From: Litomosoides sigmodontis
Taxonomy: Eukaryota > Nematoda > Chromadorea > Rhabditida > Onchocercidae
Direction of reading: 5' to 3'
NCBI GenBank assembly: GCA_963070105.1
Contig: OY718807.1
Span: 6,676,983 to 6,740,982 of the forward strand
Length of the DNA stretch: 64,000 nt
Below, in pieces: positions 1 to 12,800 of this stretch. Below the pieces are notes generated by a model that saw nothing but the letters and a program-made list of their open reading frames with translations, did no database searches and was not told where the DNA came from. The translations under genes and the position numbers were made by a program. Numbering within the stretch: the stretch's first letter is position 1; every line of letters begins with the position of its first letter.

Positions 1-1
1 G

Positions 2-3000
2 AATATCGATAAAGCTCCGCTTGCTTCCGTATGTTCTTTTTCGTTGAAGTTTGAAGTTTTTTTGCACTGTCCGATTTATACCATGGTACCAATTACTAAT
101 GTGGATATTGAGAAATTGATTGAATTAGGTTGAAGGTTATGAGTGAGAGATGAATGGTGGTATATAAAATATAGATATAATTGTGATTATTTTTTTGCTT
201 CCTATATCACATTATTTTAGCATACATAAGGAAGCCATTTATTTATATTTGAAGCCCTTTTATGCTGTTGGTTTTATTTATTTTTCAGATGTCTCTTGAG
301 GCGATAAGTGCCGACTTATTAGAAACGGAAAAGAAACGAAAGATACCACGAAACATAAAGACTCAACGAGAATCATTACCTGTGTATCAACAGCGCAGTC
401 AGCTAATTGATACTATCGCAGCTAATTCAGTCACGATAGTGAAAGGTGAAACAGGTTGTGGAAAATCTACTCAGGTTTTGTTTTCTTTGTTTTCGATGAT
501 AGAATTGATTGCTGTTTATTATTTACATTAAGTTATTTACATTGAGATTTAATTCCAGTTTGTAATGCTTCATGATTACCGTTCATTATTGACGTGATAC
601 GGACGCGGCTTTTAAGCGAAAGTATTCAAAACTCACTGCCTCTTTTAACCATTTGAACTTTAGTAAATCATGCTATAACTTTTGCTATTATTGCCAAATA
701 ACCTTTTGCGTAGTTGTATTTTTATTCCCTTTCTCTGCTTCTATAAGTTTTTTATGGGCCGAAATTTTTGAGCATTTTAGGTTTGTCAATACTTGTTGGA
801 ACATTACATAAACAATTGTCGTGGTGCGGAATTCGCTGCGTTTGTGACTCAACCACGAAAACTCAGCGCTATAACGCTGGCTGAGCGTGTTGCCGATGAA
901 CGTGGGGAGCAAGTGGGAGTTTCAGTTGGATACGCTGTCAGGTACATTCAGAAATTTCTCGTAGCAATTTCAAATGGTAAAATAACGAAAGCTTTGGTTA
1001 AATGCGTTAGCATTGTTGAAACGAAAAAAACCAGAACGTTTACTTTCTAAACCCTAAAGGCAAAAGATTATTTGCTATCCACTGTATCATAGTTTCAATT
1101 TATATTTGTAAAACTTTGTCATTACCGCAAATTTTCCATTTAATTAATGCCTGAGATGTTATCAGCATACCGTATAATTATTTTCTTAACATCTAAAGGC
1201 GATGAAAGGATCATATGAGAAACACGTCTTGTAGGTTTGATTCACTTCATCCTAGACCGTATGGATCACTGATGTTTGTCACTGTTGGTCTGCTGTTGAA
1301 AAAATTGGAATCAGGCTTGCGTGGAATAAGCCATATTATTGTTGATGAAATTCATGAGCGAGATATTAATGTAAGATTCTGATATTCTATGATTTTGTCA
1401 TCATGAATTATAACGAATCATAATTTAAGGATTTTTGTCCTTTGACGGGCTTTTTTTTCGTGCAGCTTGTTAGTACTCTTAGATGCTTATTTAATTGTCA
1501 TTTCCTGATTTTTCTTGTATTTTTTTACTTTTCTGTTTTTATAGGCAATTTAACTTTAAAGTAACCTGATAAAATTTCTGCAAGGGATTGGAAACTGTTA
1601 AACAAATAGGTTACGATTTTGTGTTGAATTAAAATTTTTTTTGAGGATCTATATTCCATCTTTTTGTCTTATGAACATGCAGTGAAAAAAAAATGTGGAT
1701 ATAAATAAAGCTGAAAGGTAATTAGCATCATTTACTTGCTGAACATATAGTATTTTTCCTGTATATACATTTAAACAGTCATACAAAAATTACGATTTCT
1801 CTCAAGTTGTTTTTTTAAGGGTTTTAAAGTGTTAGTTTTCAGACGGACTTTATCATGATTGTGTTACGCGACATGGTGAATATGTATCCCGATTTGAGAG
1901 TTATTTTAATGTCTGCAACCGTTGATACCACTCTTTTCACCAATTACTTTGGCAATTGCTCAGTGATCGTGCTTGAAGGACGAAATTTTCCCGTTCAGCG
2001 TATGTTAAGCTTTTGCTAAAGATGTCCGCTACTTTATGAAACTATGGGAGTACATGTGATATATTAGTGAACATGTTGTTTTTCGTATTGTTACATGAAG
2101 ATAAAAAGGGACGTTAGCATCTCTCAGTAGAAAGCAATAGAAAACGATTCTCTATTATGATTACTCGCACATAGTTTGCATTACTACAGCAGAAGTATCA
2201 GTGTATATACTTTAATAAGATTTAAAAATTTTATTAATTTTCTTTTAGATTATTTCTTGGAAGATATTGTACAGATGATTCATTTTTTGCCGCCGGCTAA
2301 CAAATTAAGAAAAAACAAGGGCTGTGACGATGAAGGGCAAGTTAAACGAGAGGTATTATTTCCTTCATATTTTAGTTTTTAATATACGGATTGAATAGGG
2401 GAAAAGTTTAAGGTACAAAATCTGAATTTGGTTGTTGCTGAAGAATATGAATTGAACACAAAGCTTGCCATGAGTGGACTTTCTGAAGGAGAAATATCGT
2501 TCGAGCTTATAGAGGTTGTTAACTGTTTCAAAATCATTGTGTAATATGGATTCTTTATATTTTTGTATACTTTTTTACTTAGTCTTTTTTCTAAAAATAT
2601 GCAGTGAATTCGTGTTTGAGAAGATGAAAATTGCTGGAGTTGTAATAAACAGTGATGTCATTAACTTCTCTGCACATAGTTTTGCTTAGTTTATGTGTCA
2701 TAGACGTTTTAGTAACTGTAGCTGAAAAAGAGTAAAAAGAGTTAATTAGTGACAGAATTAGACTTACTGATGACAGAATGATTGAAAACAGGATTAGTTT
2801 TAGAATTGTTAAATTGTACAATCTGCAGGCACTTTTGCACTACATAGTAAGCAAAAATGAAGAGGGTGCTGTTCTGATTTTCTTACCAGGATGGCAATCC
2901 ATCCAACTTTTGTTCAATTTTCTGAAATCACATTCGGTGTTCGGTAACGAATCACAATTTGTCACCCTCCCGCTTCATTCGCAGTTAACTGGCGATGAAC

Positions 3001-6000
3001 AACGCAGAGTTTTTAAAACTTATTCGCCCAACGTCAGAAAAGTTCGTAGTTTTTTGTAAAAAAAACTAATTGCAGATACAGAGGCTTATGACCTTTAGTG
3101 AAGACCATTTTGAAAAATGTGTCATAAGCTGTCCTGATTTCATTTCATCATCAATATAGGATTTTTGTGTTATTTAGACTATTCCATCTTTTGATGTTTT
3201 CCAGATCATCCTCTCAACAAATATTGCGGAAACCAGTATTACAATCGACGACGTTGTCTACGTAATTGATAGCTGCAAGTATGTTTTAGTTTTAATGAAA
3301 TTCGTTCAAATCACTGGTACCTTCCGGAATTGATAAAGTCGGTTGGACTCTTGTAGATTTTTTTATTTCGAAAAGAAATCAAGTCTCTGAAATCTGAGGG
3401 CATTTTTTTAACCGTTTTGTATCTCACATGTTTTAAATCAAGTTATTGAATTAAAAGATCTTATTTAGGGAAATGTGTCTTTGATTTTACAGCAGTAATT
3501 ATTTTAGAGCCAGAGAGAAATTATATACTTCACACAATAACATGGTCTACTATGAAACAGTTTGGGCATCTCGTACCAATATTGCACAACGGAGAGGGCG
3601 CGCTGGACGTGTTCGCGAAGGCTTTTGCTTCCATTTGTGCTCCAAAAGTCGATATGAAGCGTCCGTTTATTCAAATTCTTTAATATTTGTTAATATTGCA
3701 TTGAATTATATTGAATTATTTCATTTGCATAGAACTTATGCATTTTTTAATCAATTTTGCTTTTTATTTTTTGCAACAGGTCTTCAAAATTTATGGTAGC
3801 TCTCTTTTTTAATCTGAAATAATTTCATCTCACTGATTTAGCTTTTCTTATATTTCATCATCGCATTTCTTATCTAATATTACCACAAAATTCATTGAAG
3901 TTCGTGATGTAAGTGCAGAAGAGCAAAAAATAAGCAGCAGTTTTATAAGTTGCTATATGTATATTTTAACTGGTTTTAAATTTAAAGGCTTGAAGAATAC
4001 CGCACGGCGGAAATACTGAGAACTCCATTGCATGAAATTGCTCTGATGATTAAACTAATTGGATTAGGCTCGATTGGTGATTTTCTGGCCAAAGCAATTG
4101 AGGCACCATCAACCGATTCTGTAGTTGAAGCTGAAATGCTTCTTCGGGGTTAGTAATTTCAGTAAACGGTTTAAATCAATATAAATAATGTGGAATCCTA
4201 TGCCATTATAAGACCAATTGATCGAAAACAACCCTTTCTAGAAGTAGGTCGATATACATTATGATCGTTAATTATATGCCACATAATGAACAACTGGATT
4301 TACAGTTTTGACGTTTTAGAATTACAGTACTCTTTCTTTTTATCCCATTTATAATCCTCTTTTTGCAGAGATGTCAGCATTGGATTCAAACGGTGAATTA
4401 ACAGAACTTGGTCGCATTCTAGCTCGACTTCCTATTGATCCAGTACTTGGCAAAACTCTTATTCTTGCTACTGCATGCGGGTGCATTTAATTTCTTTGTG
4501 GATTCCCTACCGGTCATTTCTAGTTGATAAAGAGATTGGAGGAAAAATAAAGGAAAATTCCACTACCAATATTTTAAATTGGATTGGTATTTGTTATTAC
4601 AACTGTAGGAAATACTCGCCTTGTGAATTTTATGAGTATCAAGCAAATTTTTAATAGTTGTTTTTGCTACCGAACGTGGTTTATGCAAAGATTTAAATTT
4701 CAGTATTGGCGAATTATTAGCGACGATATCTGCAGCGTCTTCATTTGCAACACCGTACATACCGCATGATCGAACGGCCTCAAAATTGTCTATTCAACAA
4801 TGTTCATTTTCTGGTAACCGCTTCTCAGATCATGTTGCACTTATATGTGTCTACAATAGATGGCTTAAGGCATTTGATCAAGATCCCATGGCAGAGAAGA
4901 ATGTTTGCGAATGGTTTTCTTTGAATTCTACAGTGTTACGAATGATCAGGTATTTTCTTTTTCGAAGTAGTAAGGCGCATCTTTCAGGTAAATTCAGATA
5001 CTCTTTATATTTATATGAAATAACTAAATGTATACGGAAATAGCAAGATTTATGCGCATACAAAAGAAATAACAAACATACCGCTTGTAGGATTGCTAAG
5101 CAACAACTCATCGACGCACTGATCTCGTCAGGTTTTTCCGAATCACTATTTGTTCCATTGGTTGTGTCCAACACAGAACCGGATTCAAACCTCGATCTCA
5201 CACTTTCGTTATTAGTTTATGGTAACACTACACAGCTTTGTTTTAAGGAGACTTAAATTATATCATTAGTCTTGGCAACATAAGAAAGGAAATAAAGCTT
5301 TTAAACAGAGATTTTTGTTATTATAAAGTATCTTTATAAAATCAACTTAAAAATCTGCCCAAGAATTAGGAAGCGATGTAAATAATTTTATTCAGCTTAA
5401 GACTAAGTGAAGATTGTAAAAAAAATTTCAAATATGATGCCAAGTGAAAATTCGATGCTCACGACGTTTCAAAACTAAGCAATTTCATTTCTTCCTTTTT
5501 TTCCGCAAAAAAAACTATTGATGTTAATATAAATTCAGTGATTTTTAGCTTTATATCCAAATGTTTGTCACCATCGAGATAAGCGGCGTGTTTATACATT
5601 GGAACACGCAACAGCTTTGATGAGCAAGCAGTCCGTGAATTCACCCTTTTATAGTTCGGATATTATCAAATTCCCATCTCCTTTGTTTGTTTTTTCGGAA
5701 AAAGTTAGCTTTTTGCTCTTGCCTAAAAAATTCGAATCAATTTCCTTGAAATCAAGCAATGGGGATTGTCAAGTTTTGCAAATGAAAAGTAACTATAATT
5801 GAAAGTGACTTGAAAATTATTTTACAGTGCAAAATTGATGGGTGTAATCCTTTTCAGCTTCGCACAAAAGTGATATCATGTAAACAAATTTCGAACATAA
5901 CTCCACTTCAGTTACTTCTTTTTGGAAGCAGGAAAGTGGAGTACCATGGAAATAATATTATTAGATTAGATGATATGTAAGTTCAATTATAGTTGTTGTC

Positions 6001-7612
6001 ACTGTTCTTTTCTAATTACATTCAATTCAGTCTTGTTTATTTTTTCCAGGATTCCCTTGAAAATGAATGTGCAAGCTGCTGCTCGAATTGTAGCCTTGCG
6101 GCCATGTATCGAAGCTCTCACTGTGCGAACTTGTTTAAATCCAGAAGCCACAAATCGATTTGGTGAGGATGACACTAAGCTGCTTAAAATCCTAAAGCAG
6201 CTATCGTCACCTTTTATTTGGTCGAAACAAGAAGTCACTGAAACACTGCAGTGGGAGTACGTTGGTGGTTACATTAGGGGGTACATTTTGGAATAAAGTT
6301 ACATTAACATAGATGAGCAAGAGCTCCATTTCCGAACTAAATATCAGCTGCAATTAATTATGAGTTTTAATAAATGGGTCTATGTCAATGTTGTAAAGCT
6401 CCCAGTTTATTTATAGCTTCATTTAAAAAATCAAATTTACGCCCTTATGCAAATTACTTCTTTCCTGATTTCTGTTTTCAGTCTTGGATTGCTTTTATTA
6501 ACTCATATTTTTTCCTGATTTAAATTTGAACTGACGGAGGCATTATTATTGAACAAAGGTTGCAGTAAATATGAACTTTAGTTTAAAATTCACGAAGTTT
6601 GAAATTTTATGATTTTAATTTTTTGAAATTTTTGTGAATTTTAGAAGTGGTATTTCTTGTTTTTCCTATCGCATTCATTTTGTGTGTATTGATTCCTTCT
6701 ACGACGACTCAGGCACAGTTTGATTTTGTTTCAGGATTAGAAGCAATACTCGTGGTATGAAACCGAATGCAAAAAGAAACAGAAGGATTGTAAGAAGAAG
6801 GCAAGGAAGACGTGGTGCTGTCGGTGATTTTGGAAATGATGGGACAAGATGTCAGAGTGATGAGAGAGCAAGACTGAAAGATGTTACGAGTTTTGATTAC
6901 TCTCTACCTCAGAGTTGCCCTAAAAAAAACTACGAAGGATGGTTCTATAATTCCAATTGCAGCAACAGCGAAAATAACAGAGGGCGGTTTAGAAGTTTTC
7001 ATAGGGGTCACTACTCAAGCATTGGAACTGCTCAAAGTAAGTCCTATCCTCATATGAGCGAGAGCAATATGCAAAATTATGGCGAAGGCTCACTACCGGC
7101 TTATGCCAGTAAGTTTATTTATTTGAAGTTTGGTTCTATAGATTTAGGATATAATTTTTTTTACATCTAGCTAGTTTTGACCGAATAATAATGATTCTGG
7201 AAATTACAGTTTGCTGTGTAATACAGTATAAGGGAGCACCTTACAAAAGTGCACGTTTTCATATTCCTCATCATAACTGTTAACTATTCATTGTCACTAG
7301 TTTCTGCTTCTTGTATATTATTGCTTGTTTCATACTCGATTACTTTACCATTTGTTGATCACGATATTTACTTATGTGAGATCGAAATAACGGGATAAGA
7401 AATGTATATTTTAAACTTTGTTCGAAATTATAGAAAGTGATCGATTGGAAGAAAGTGGCATAGTTCGTTTGGCAGTAAATTCGGATATTACGCCTATGAA
7501 ACGTGCTCGAACAGGTTGTGGTGCGGGAGTGCCACCCGCAGCCTCTGTTTCATGCAATAATGGAGTAATCTGCAGGCGGTATAGATGGTCGGAGGAACAT
7601 GTCGATCCCTAG
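2..7612 (+). CDS. rha-1: DExH-box ATP-dependent RNA helicase, DHX9/maleless/RHA-1 type (5'-partial)
   Basis: This is a nuclear RNA/DNA helicase of the RNA helicase A family. Exons: 2-28, 289-474, 781-941, 1235-1370, 1843-1999, 2249-2352, 2413-2514, 2829-3041, 3205-3278, 3508-3660, 3988-4148, 4369-4480, 4704-4949, 5091-5221, 5549-5703, 5858-5976, 6050-6256, 6735-7108, 7434-7612. They join in frame into 998 residues plus TAG. Visible motifs are GETGCGKST (I, ~62-70), TQPRK (Ia), DEIH (II, ~162-165), SAT (III, ~194), [10 protein letters not shown] (V, ~366) and QRRGRAGR (VI, ~414-421), followed by HA2 and OB-fold regions ([26 protein letters not shown]). The first exon (NIDKAPLAS) matches the linker just before the DHX9 core, so the two dsRNA-binding domains should lie upstream of the window. 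The C-terminal ~180 residues are basic, with RRRQGRRG, but lack the long glycine-rich RGG tail of vertebrate DHX9. Two acceptors (2412, 3987) are weak and set by phase and homology. Confidence 0.93.
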
Positions 7613-8512
7613 GATCCTATTGAAGATGATGGGTAATGGTGGTGATAGATATAGAAATTTCTAAGGAAATATTTCTTATTATGTTGAATTGTTTTATTTG
7701 TTAAAATTTGCGATTTCCTGTATTGTTCGAAAAATTTTCCATAATAGCTATGTAGGAATCGTTGAAATGTTGCTCAATGTTAGTTTCTGAAGCAGAATAT
7801 AGTTTTGTTTCGTTCTTTATTTTTTTTACAAAATGTAATGTTTACATTTTACTTGTCCCAGCTGAATGCTGCAGTATGCTGGTAAATTATGAGAGTAGAT
7901 GTGATATAATTCAACTAAAGCTAGTCATTTTAACTGCTGAAATTCCAGTGAAAAGGTAAAAATGAAACATCTGATGCCTTATATTTGGAGCCATGTCTAT
8001 AGCATTTTTTGGCTACTAAGAACCCACGATACTGGTACGCAGTGATCGGTCCTGCACTTCTGTTTAAAGTAATTTCTTCAATCATCGTTTTATAGCTATT
8101 CTTATTCACTGAAATTTGATCTAGTTACAAAATTTTGAGTTATGAGAAAAGTGATGCGTTTTCCATTGCTATACATGCAATGCTTTTTTGTGCTCTTGAT
8201 AAACACACGGAGAGATTTTTTATCGCATCTCTTCTTTCATTTGTCGTTAAGAGAGACTGCGAAAAGTTAAATTCTATTCAGTTTTGCGCTTGTTTGGATT
8301 TATTTCATTGTCAGACAAGTAAATAGTACTGTACTAAATCCTTCGCATCAGGTGGGAATAAAACGTCCGTCTAATTAGTAATGTGTTATGTACATTAAAT
8401 TTATATCCAACATTCATTATTTTGCATATGCATATATTTCATTCCATGACATTCATCGGCATAAATAAGCGAATATTTTAGTATTTGTTGAAATAGTTGG
8501 CAATAAATTAGC
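7613..8512. other. 3' UTR of the helicase and intergenic gap
   Basis: This stretch holds the end of the helicase transcript and the upstream side of the next gene. A canonical AATAAA occurs at 8357-8362, about 745 bases after the stop, and is a possible poly(A) signal. Two short open frames here (7762-7959 and 8135-8326) have no recognisable content and no splice support. I see no repeat or RNA gene. Confidence 0.4.
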
Positions 8513-9894
8513 ATGGTACGATTACTTGCATTGCAAATTTACTTGGTTTTAAATATCAGAGTTAAGGCGAACATTGAAAGTGATGTATGGCGATTAGTGG
8601 ATGCCATATATCCTAAGGTATTTTACGCTAGTAGTTTCCGGTCACAATTTATCAGCTTGAAAATGCCACATTTTTTCTTTTAAATATAAATTAAGCAAAT
8701 ATAATAATTTTGCATAATTTAAATGAAATGATAATATGATATCAAAAATTAAGTTAGGAAGTACATACAAACTCGAAAAGTTCATTCTTTAAAGGCTTGC
8801 AATGAATATCAAAACTTAGATTTCAAACTTAAAAAAAACTTGGATTTTTTGAATATCAAACTTATGGCTAGCAATAGTTCTTTTAAAATAGGGTGAACAG
8901 GGAAAAGAATTTTTAATTCAAGAACTCAGCAAAGGTTTAGTATTGGCTGTTACCTGCAATGTTTCCATAAAATAATTTTGCACACAGCAAGACTACTACT
9001 ACTACTACTCGTGCATAGAAATTGAACCCGTATTCGTTTGAGTTATTAAGAGCGCTCGTAATTAATTAATACATGACTTTGCGGGAAATGTGAGAGACGA
9101 TTTTACGACATTTTCATTTCATTTTTCACTTCAGGATCAGTGTTAAGCAATTTGTGCAAAATTTCTAGATAGGGATTTTAGATGGAACATTTGCGAAAAT
9201 GTGGATCAGATATTGAAATTAATTTAGCATTCAAGCGACTGATCGTTCACAATAATATTATTCTTTGTGGTGAATCTGAATTCTTCGAATATAAAAGATT
9301 GCTGAGAAATAATTTGGTTCGAGGCTCTTTCTTATATCTCTCTGAAATTTCAAGTAATAACATGCAATACATTTCTCCGTAATTCAAGAAACCTATAAAT
9401 TAGTGGTAAGATAAGAAGAGTTTTGAATGAATAAATTAACACTGCACAGAGGCATTTTTTTGATTCTGACCATTTCATAGATTTGGATGTTTTTAGCATT
9501 TAGCAGTAAATATATGCCACCAGCTAAACATCCATAGTGGAGTTGTGGAACATTTTGGTACGAATTATTCCAAAGTTTATTGCATTTGGCCAAAAATATT
9601 CATGGAGTCGAGTTATTGCACTGTTGGCTCTCGTTTGAACTCTTCAGTGGAGGAAGCTGCGAATTTGCATAATTGTTCGGAAGCTGAAATATTGTCAAAA
9701 CTTGAGGAAGAATCACCGAAGCGTTCATTGGAAGTAATTTTTACGAGAGTTGCAGAAGGTAATACTTCAAACTTCCTTCAACTGTAACTAAGAAGTTGTC
9801 ATGAAAGGCGACGTTTCGTGTGATTGACATTTTGGATTTTAATTCAGTTTTCTATCCAATGCATTATTATTGTAAACAATTCAGTAAACAATGA
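8513..9894 (+). CDS. Predicted small secreted cysteine-bearing protein, family unknown
   Basis: I do not recognise this gene. Four exons (8513-8617, 9182-9353, 9507-9758, 9848-9894) join with matching phases (0, 1, 1) into 191 residues plus TGA. Donors are GTATTT, GTAATA and GTAATA; acceptors are ATTTTAG, TAGCAG and ATTCAG. The ATG at 8513 opens a hydrophobic N terminus (MVRLLALQIYLVLNIRVKA), which fits a cleavable signal peptide ending near residue 19. The mature part has seven cysteines (KCG, LCG, ICH, YCI, YCT, NCS, YCK) and no later membrane segment, which suggests an extracellular, disulphide-containing product. It sits about 900 bases downstream of the helicase on the same strand. A possible AATAAA is at 10252-10257. 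The exon structure is inferred; an alternative start at the in-frame ATG at 9182 would lose the signal peptide. Whether it is a lineage-specific secreted protein cannot be judged here. Confidence 0.55.
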
Positions 9895-12800
9895 GGAAGT
9901 GATAAGTTCGCAAGAAAATTGAAGCGAACAAAACGAGGACGACCACTGGCATAAAGACTGATTGCGACACTAAACTAATCGCAACGATGCATCCATTCCA
10001 CTGTTGCATCATTTCGTACACCAATTAACACATAGAAAAATTTTTCATAATACACTTCGAATAGTGGAGAGGGGAAGCGAACCTTCGTTCAGCAATTAGC
10101 ACTTATCCTTAAACAGATTATCCATCCGATCGCCTAATAATGAATGCTACTTCATGGGAATCTTTGGTTGATTTTGAATTTCAGTAATGCTCTCCTCCTT
10201 CTCGTACACATTCAATGTGGCGGCTTCTTTCAGTGCTGAAGATGAGGCGAAAATAAAAATTTCACACTAAAACCTAGCAAGCCTGGTAAATTTAACGTTG
10301 GGTTAAGAGTAGACAGACGCAACTGCTTGCTTGTGTGCACTACGTTAAGTTAGCATAGAGAGAAGTAAAAATCATTGCTGCAAACATGATTTGTGCGTTA
10401 TATTAGATAAATTCATTCATGGCTATCGATCTACAAGCAATGTGTGACACTGACCATTCTTTGGTCATTCTTTGGTTCTTTGGTCATCAATTTTTTTTCC
10501 AAACATTACACTTGGAGAAAAATTATATTAAAATAGTCATAAAGGAAAGAAATAAAAAATACGTAACTAGCAATATGCCTCTACTGTGGTTGAAATGCGC
10601 AAAAATACGACGTAAAGCACTCACTCGTCAAATGATCGTACTCTTAACGTCTACTTTGAAATGCTAGAAAAATTTTTTATTACATGTAAATTGTAAATGT
10701 TAAAATTTTAATAAACAAAAGTGAAGTAGGATCATTTGATGACTGTTCTGCTTCATCCTATTTTTGCATATTTCAGCAACAACAGCGAAGTCATCACGTT
10801 AAGTGAAAGGACGACAGCATCGACGAGGAAGAGGGAAAAGGAATTGTGCTGCTGAAATTAGCAGGAAAATTTTTGCATACGTCGTCTCGTCTCCACTCTG
10901 TCCACTGGTTAGCGCTGCTGAGAGATGTCTCATCCGTCTATCGACTGGAAGAGGAGAAGCAGAGCTTCATTTTTCCTTCGTGGCCTCTCACCAAATCATC
11001 TGTTGCATTAGTTCAGCTAATAGTAATCGGTGCTACCTTAAGCAGCCGCTCATTCATTCCTTTTATTTTTCCGCTCTGTTTACCCATTTCATGAAATGGG
11101 AAGTGTATTTTCTGCTTTCGGTTTCAATCAACCATTTCTGATCACATTAGCTGTGTAAGTTTTCACTTTCCCTTTTTTCTTTTTGAAAGCTCGCGCTTAG
11201 CAGATCTGTTCCGTTCAATTCGCTAGCTCACTAGCTAGCTGCTAGTTCGATTGCTCACTAACACTTCGTGTTTATCGAATAGTATCAATTAAACTGAACA
11301 AGAAGCAAACACGTAGATACTTTCTAAAGAGAACTTCAAATGCGCTGCTAATTCGTGTAGAAAATTATTTTCCTGCACTTGCAGAACTAAGCTAATCAGT
11401 TACTTCAACACCTATTGTTGATAAGCTAGCAGCTAATATCCTTACTTTTCTCTTCCTCCCCTAAGAAGCTAGCCACTGCTTTTTGTTTTCGTTTAATAAT
11501 TTGATTAGATGATTAATCTCAGTGGATTAGGCTTGTTAATTGCACTACTTTGTTAAAGTAAGATTATAATATCTGTGATTTAGTAATCTCTTGTTAATAT
11601 TTGCATTAATAATTAAAATTTCATGATTTAGAAAGATACGAGTCTTCGGATGCTGTCGTTTTTATCGATTTTCTTACACTTACTGTGGGTAATTTCACCT
11701 GAAACGATAATGACAGTGAGAATAAGTGGAAGAAGATAAGCAGAGTTGAATAGCAAAAAATTTTTAATTAAAAGAAAATGGTTAAACAGAGATCAGTCAA
11801 TGAATGAGTATTCCATCTGCACTGATAATCTTAAATTGCAATTGCGGAAATTGATGTTTGAACATTGCAGAATTATAGTAATACTCTTGGTGACATCCAT
11901 ACTTGTTGGAAGCGATGAACGAGAAAAATCCAACGTCACACACCGACATGATGATACCGTGGGTCTTACTACTTGCTCCTTCTTCATACGACTCATTGAG
12001 TTCATGAGCGGGTCACATCATCACTTTATGCAATCCTTTCTTTTAAAAAGCTTTTTTGCTCTGATCGAATAACCTAGGTGATCGCAGCGACGAAATTCCA
12101 ATATGCACTGTTGCAGAATTTGTCACTTCAATGTTTTCATCTTTGATTTCTTAACATTTAAGTGGAATCTTGCTTATTCTGAATTTCCAAGAGATAAGAG
12201 AGCCAGTGCTTCCATTATTTCAGCCATGCATCACAATTCGCAATCCGCTGTTACTCGACACAACTAACAAGGCCTATCAGTCCGGGAATGCATGCTTATG
12301 GAACACCTAAAATGAAGTCACGTAAAGATGAAATTTCAAGCACATTTACCTAGGTGGGCGTTTTTTAAAGCTAATGCTTATGTTTGCAGTAACGATGGGA
12401 GATAGCTGTGAAGTATGTGTGAAATATAGCTGCATATTTACTTAACACTTATTTCGTCACCTTTATGTGATTTCACTTCAGCCATTTCCAACGACGACTT
12501 CCATAGGTCTTTTGCTTGAAATTTCATCTTTGCGTAATTTCACTTTAGACATTTCTTAAGGAGTGTGTGCTTTACCTGAGAAATTTTCATCAACTAAAAG
12601 TGATAAGCTTACTGCTAGCATTTGCTGTATGCTTGCAAAATTTCAAATTTCCATATTCCTGTATTTTCATTTTCCAATGCATGTAAATGAATTTGATGTG
12701 ATATCTTCTACAACGTAGAAAATAAAAAGTGATAAGTGTAAGTGTATACGTGAAGCAAGTTAAGCAGCTTCATAGATGCTATGCTGTTCGCGTGAACCCG

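Noticed and set aside
3780..3795. Possible 16-nt helicase exon between ACAG and GTAGCT
   Set aside because: Inclusion puts the next exon at 3988 in a frame with an immediate stop; direct splicing 3660 to 3988 matches DHX9.
7762..8326. Two short open frames after the helicase
   Set aside because: No motif or splice context; they lie in a stretch that fits 3' UTR and intergenic sequence.
10803..11141. Two overlapping open frames of 82 and 112 residues
   Set aside because: No recognisable motif, no phase-consistent neighbours and no splice support; the frames contradict each other.
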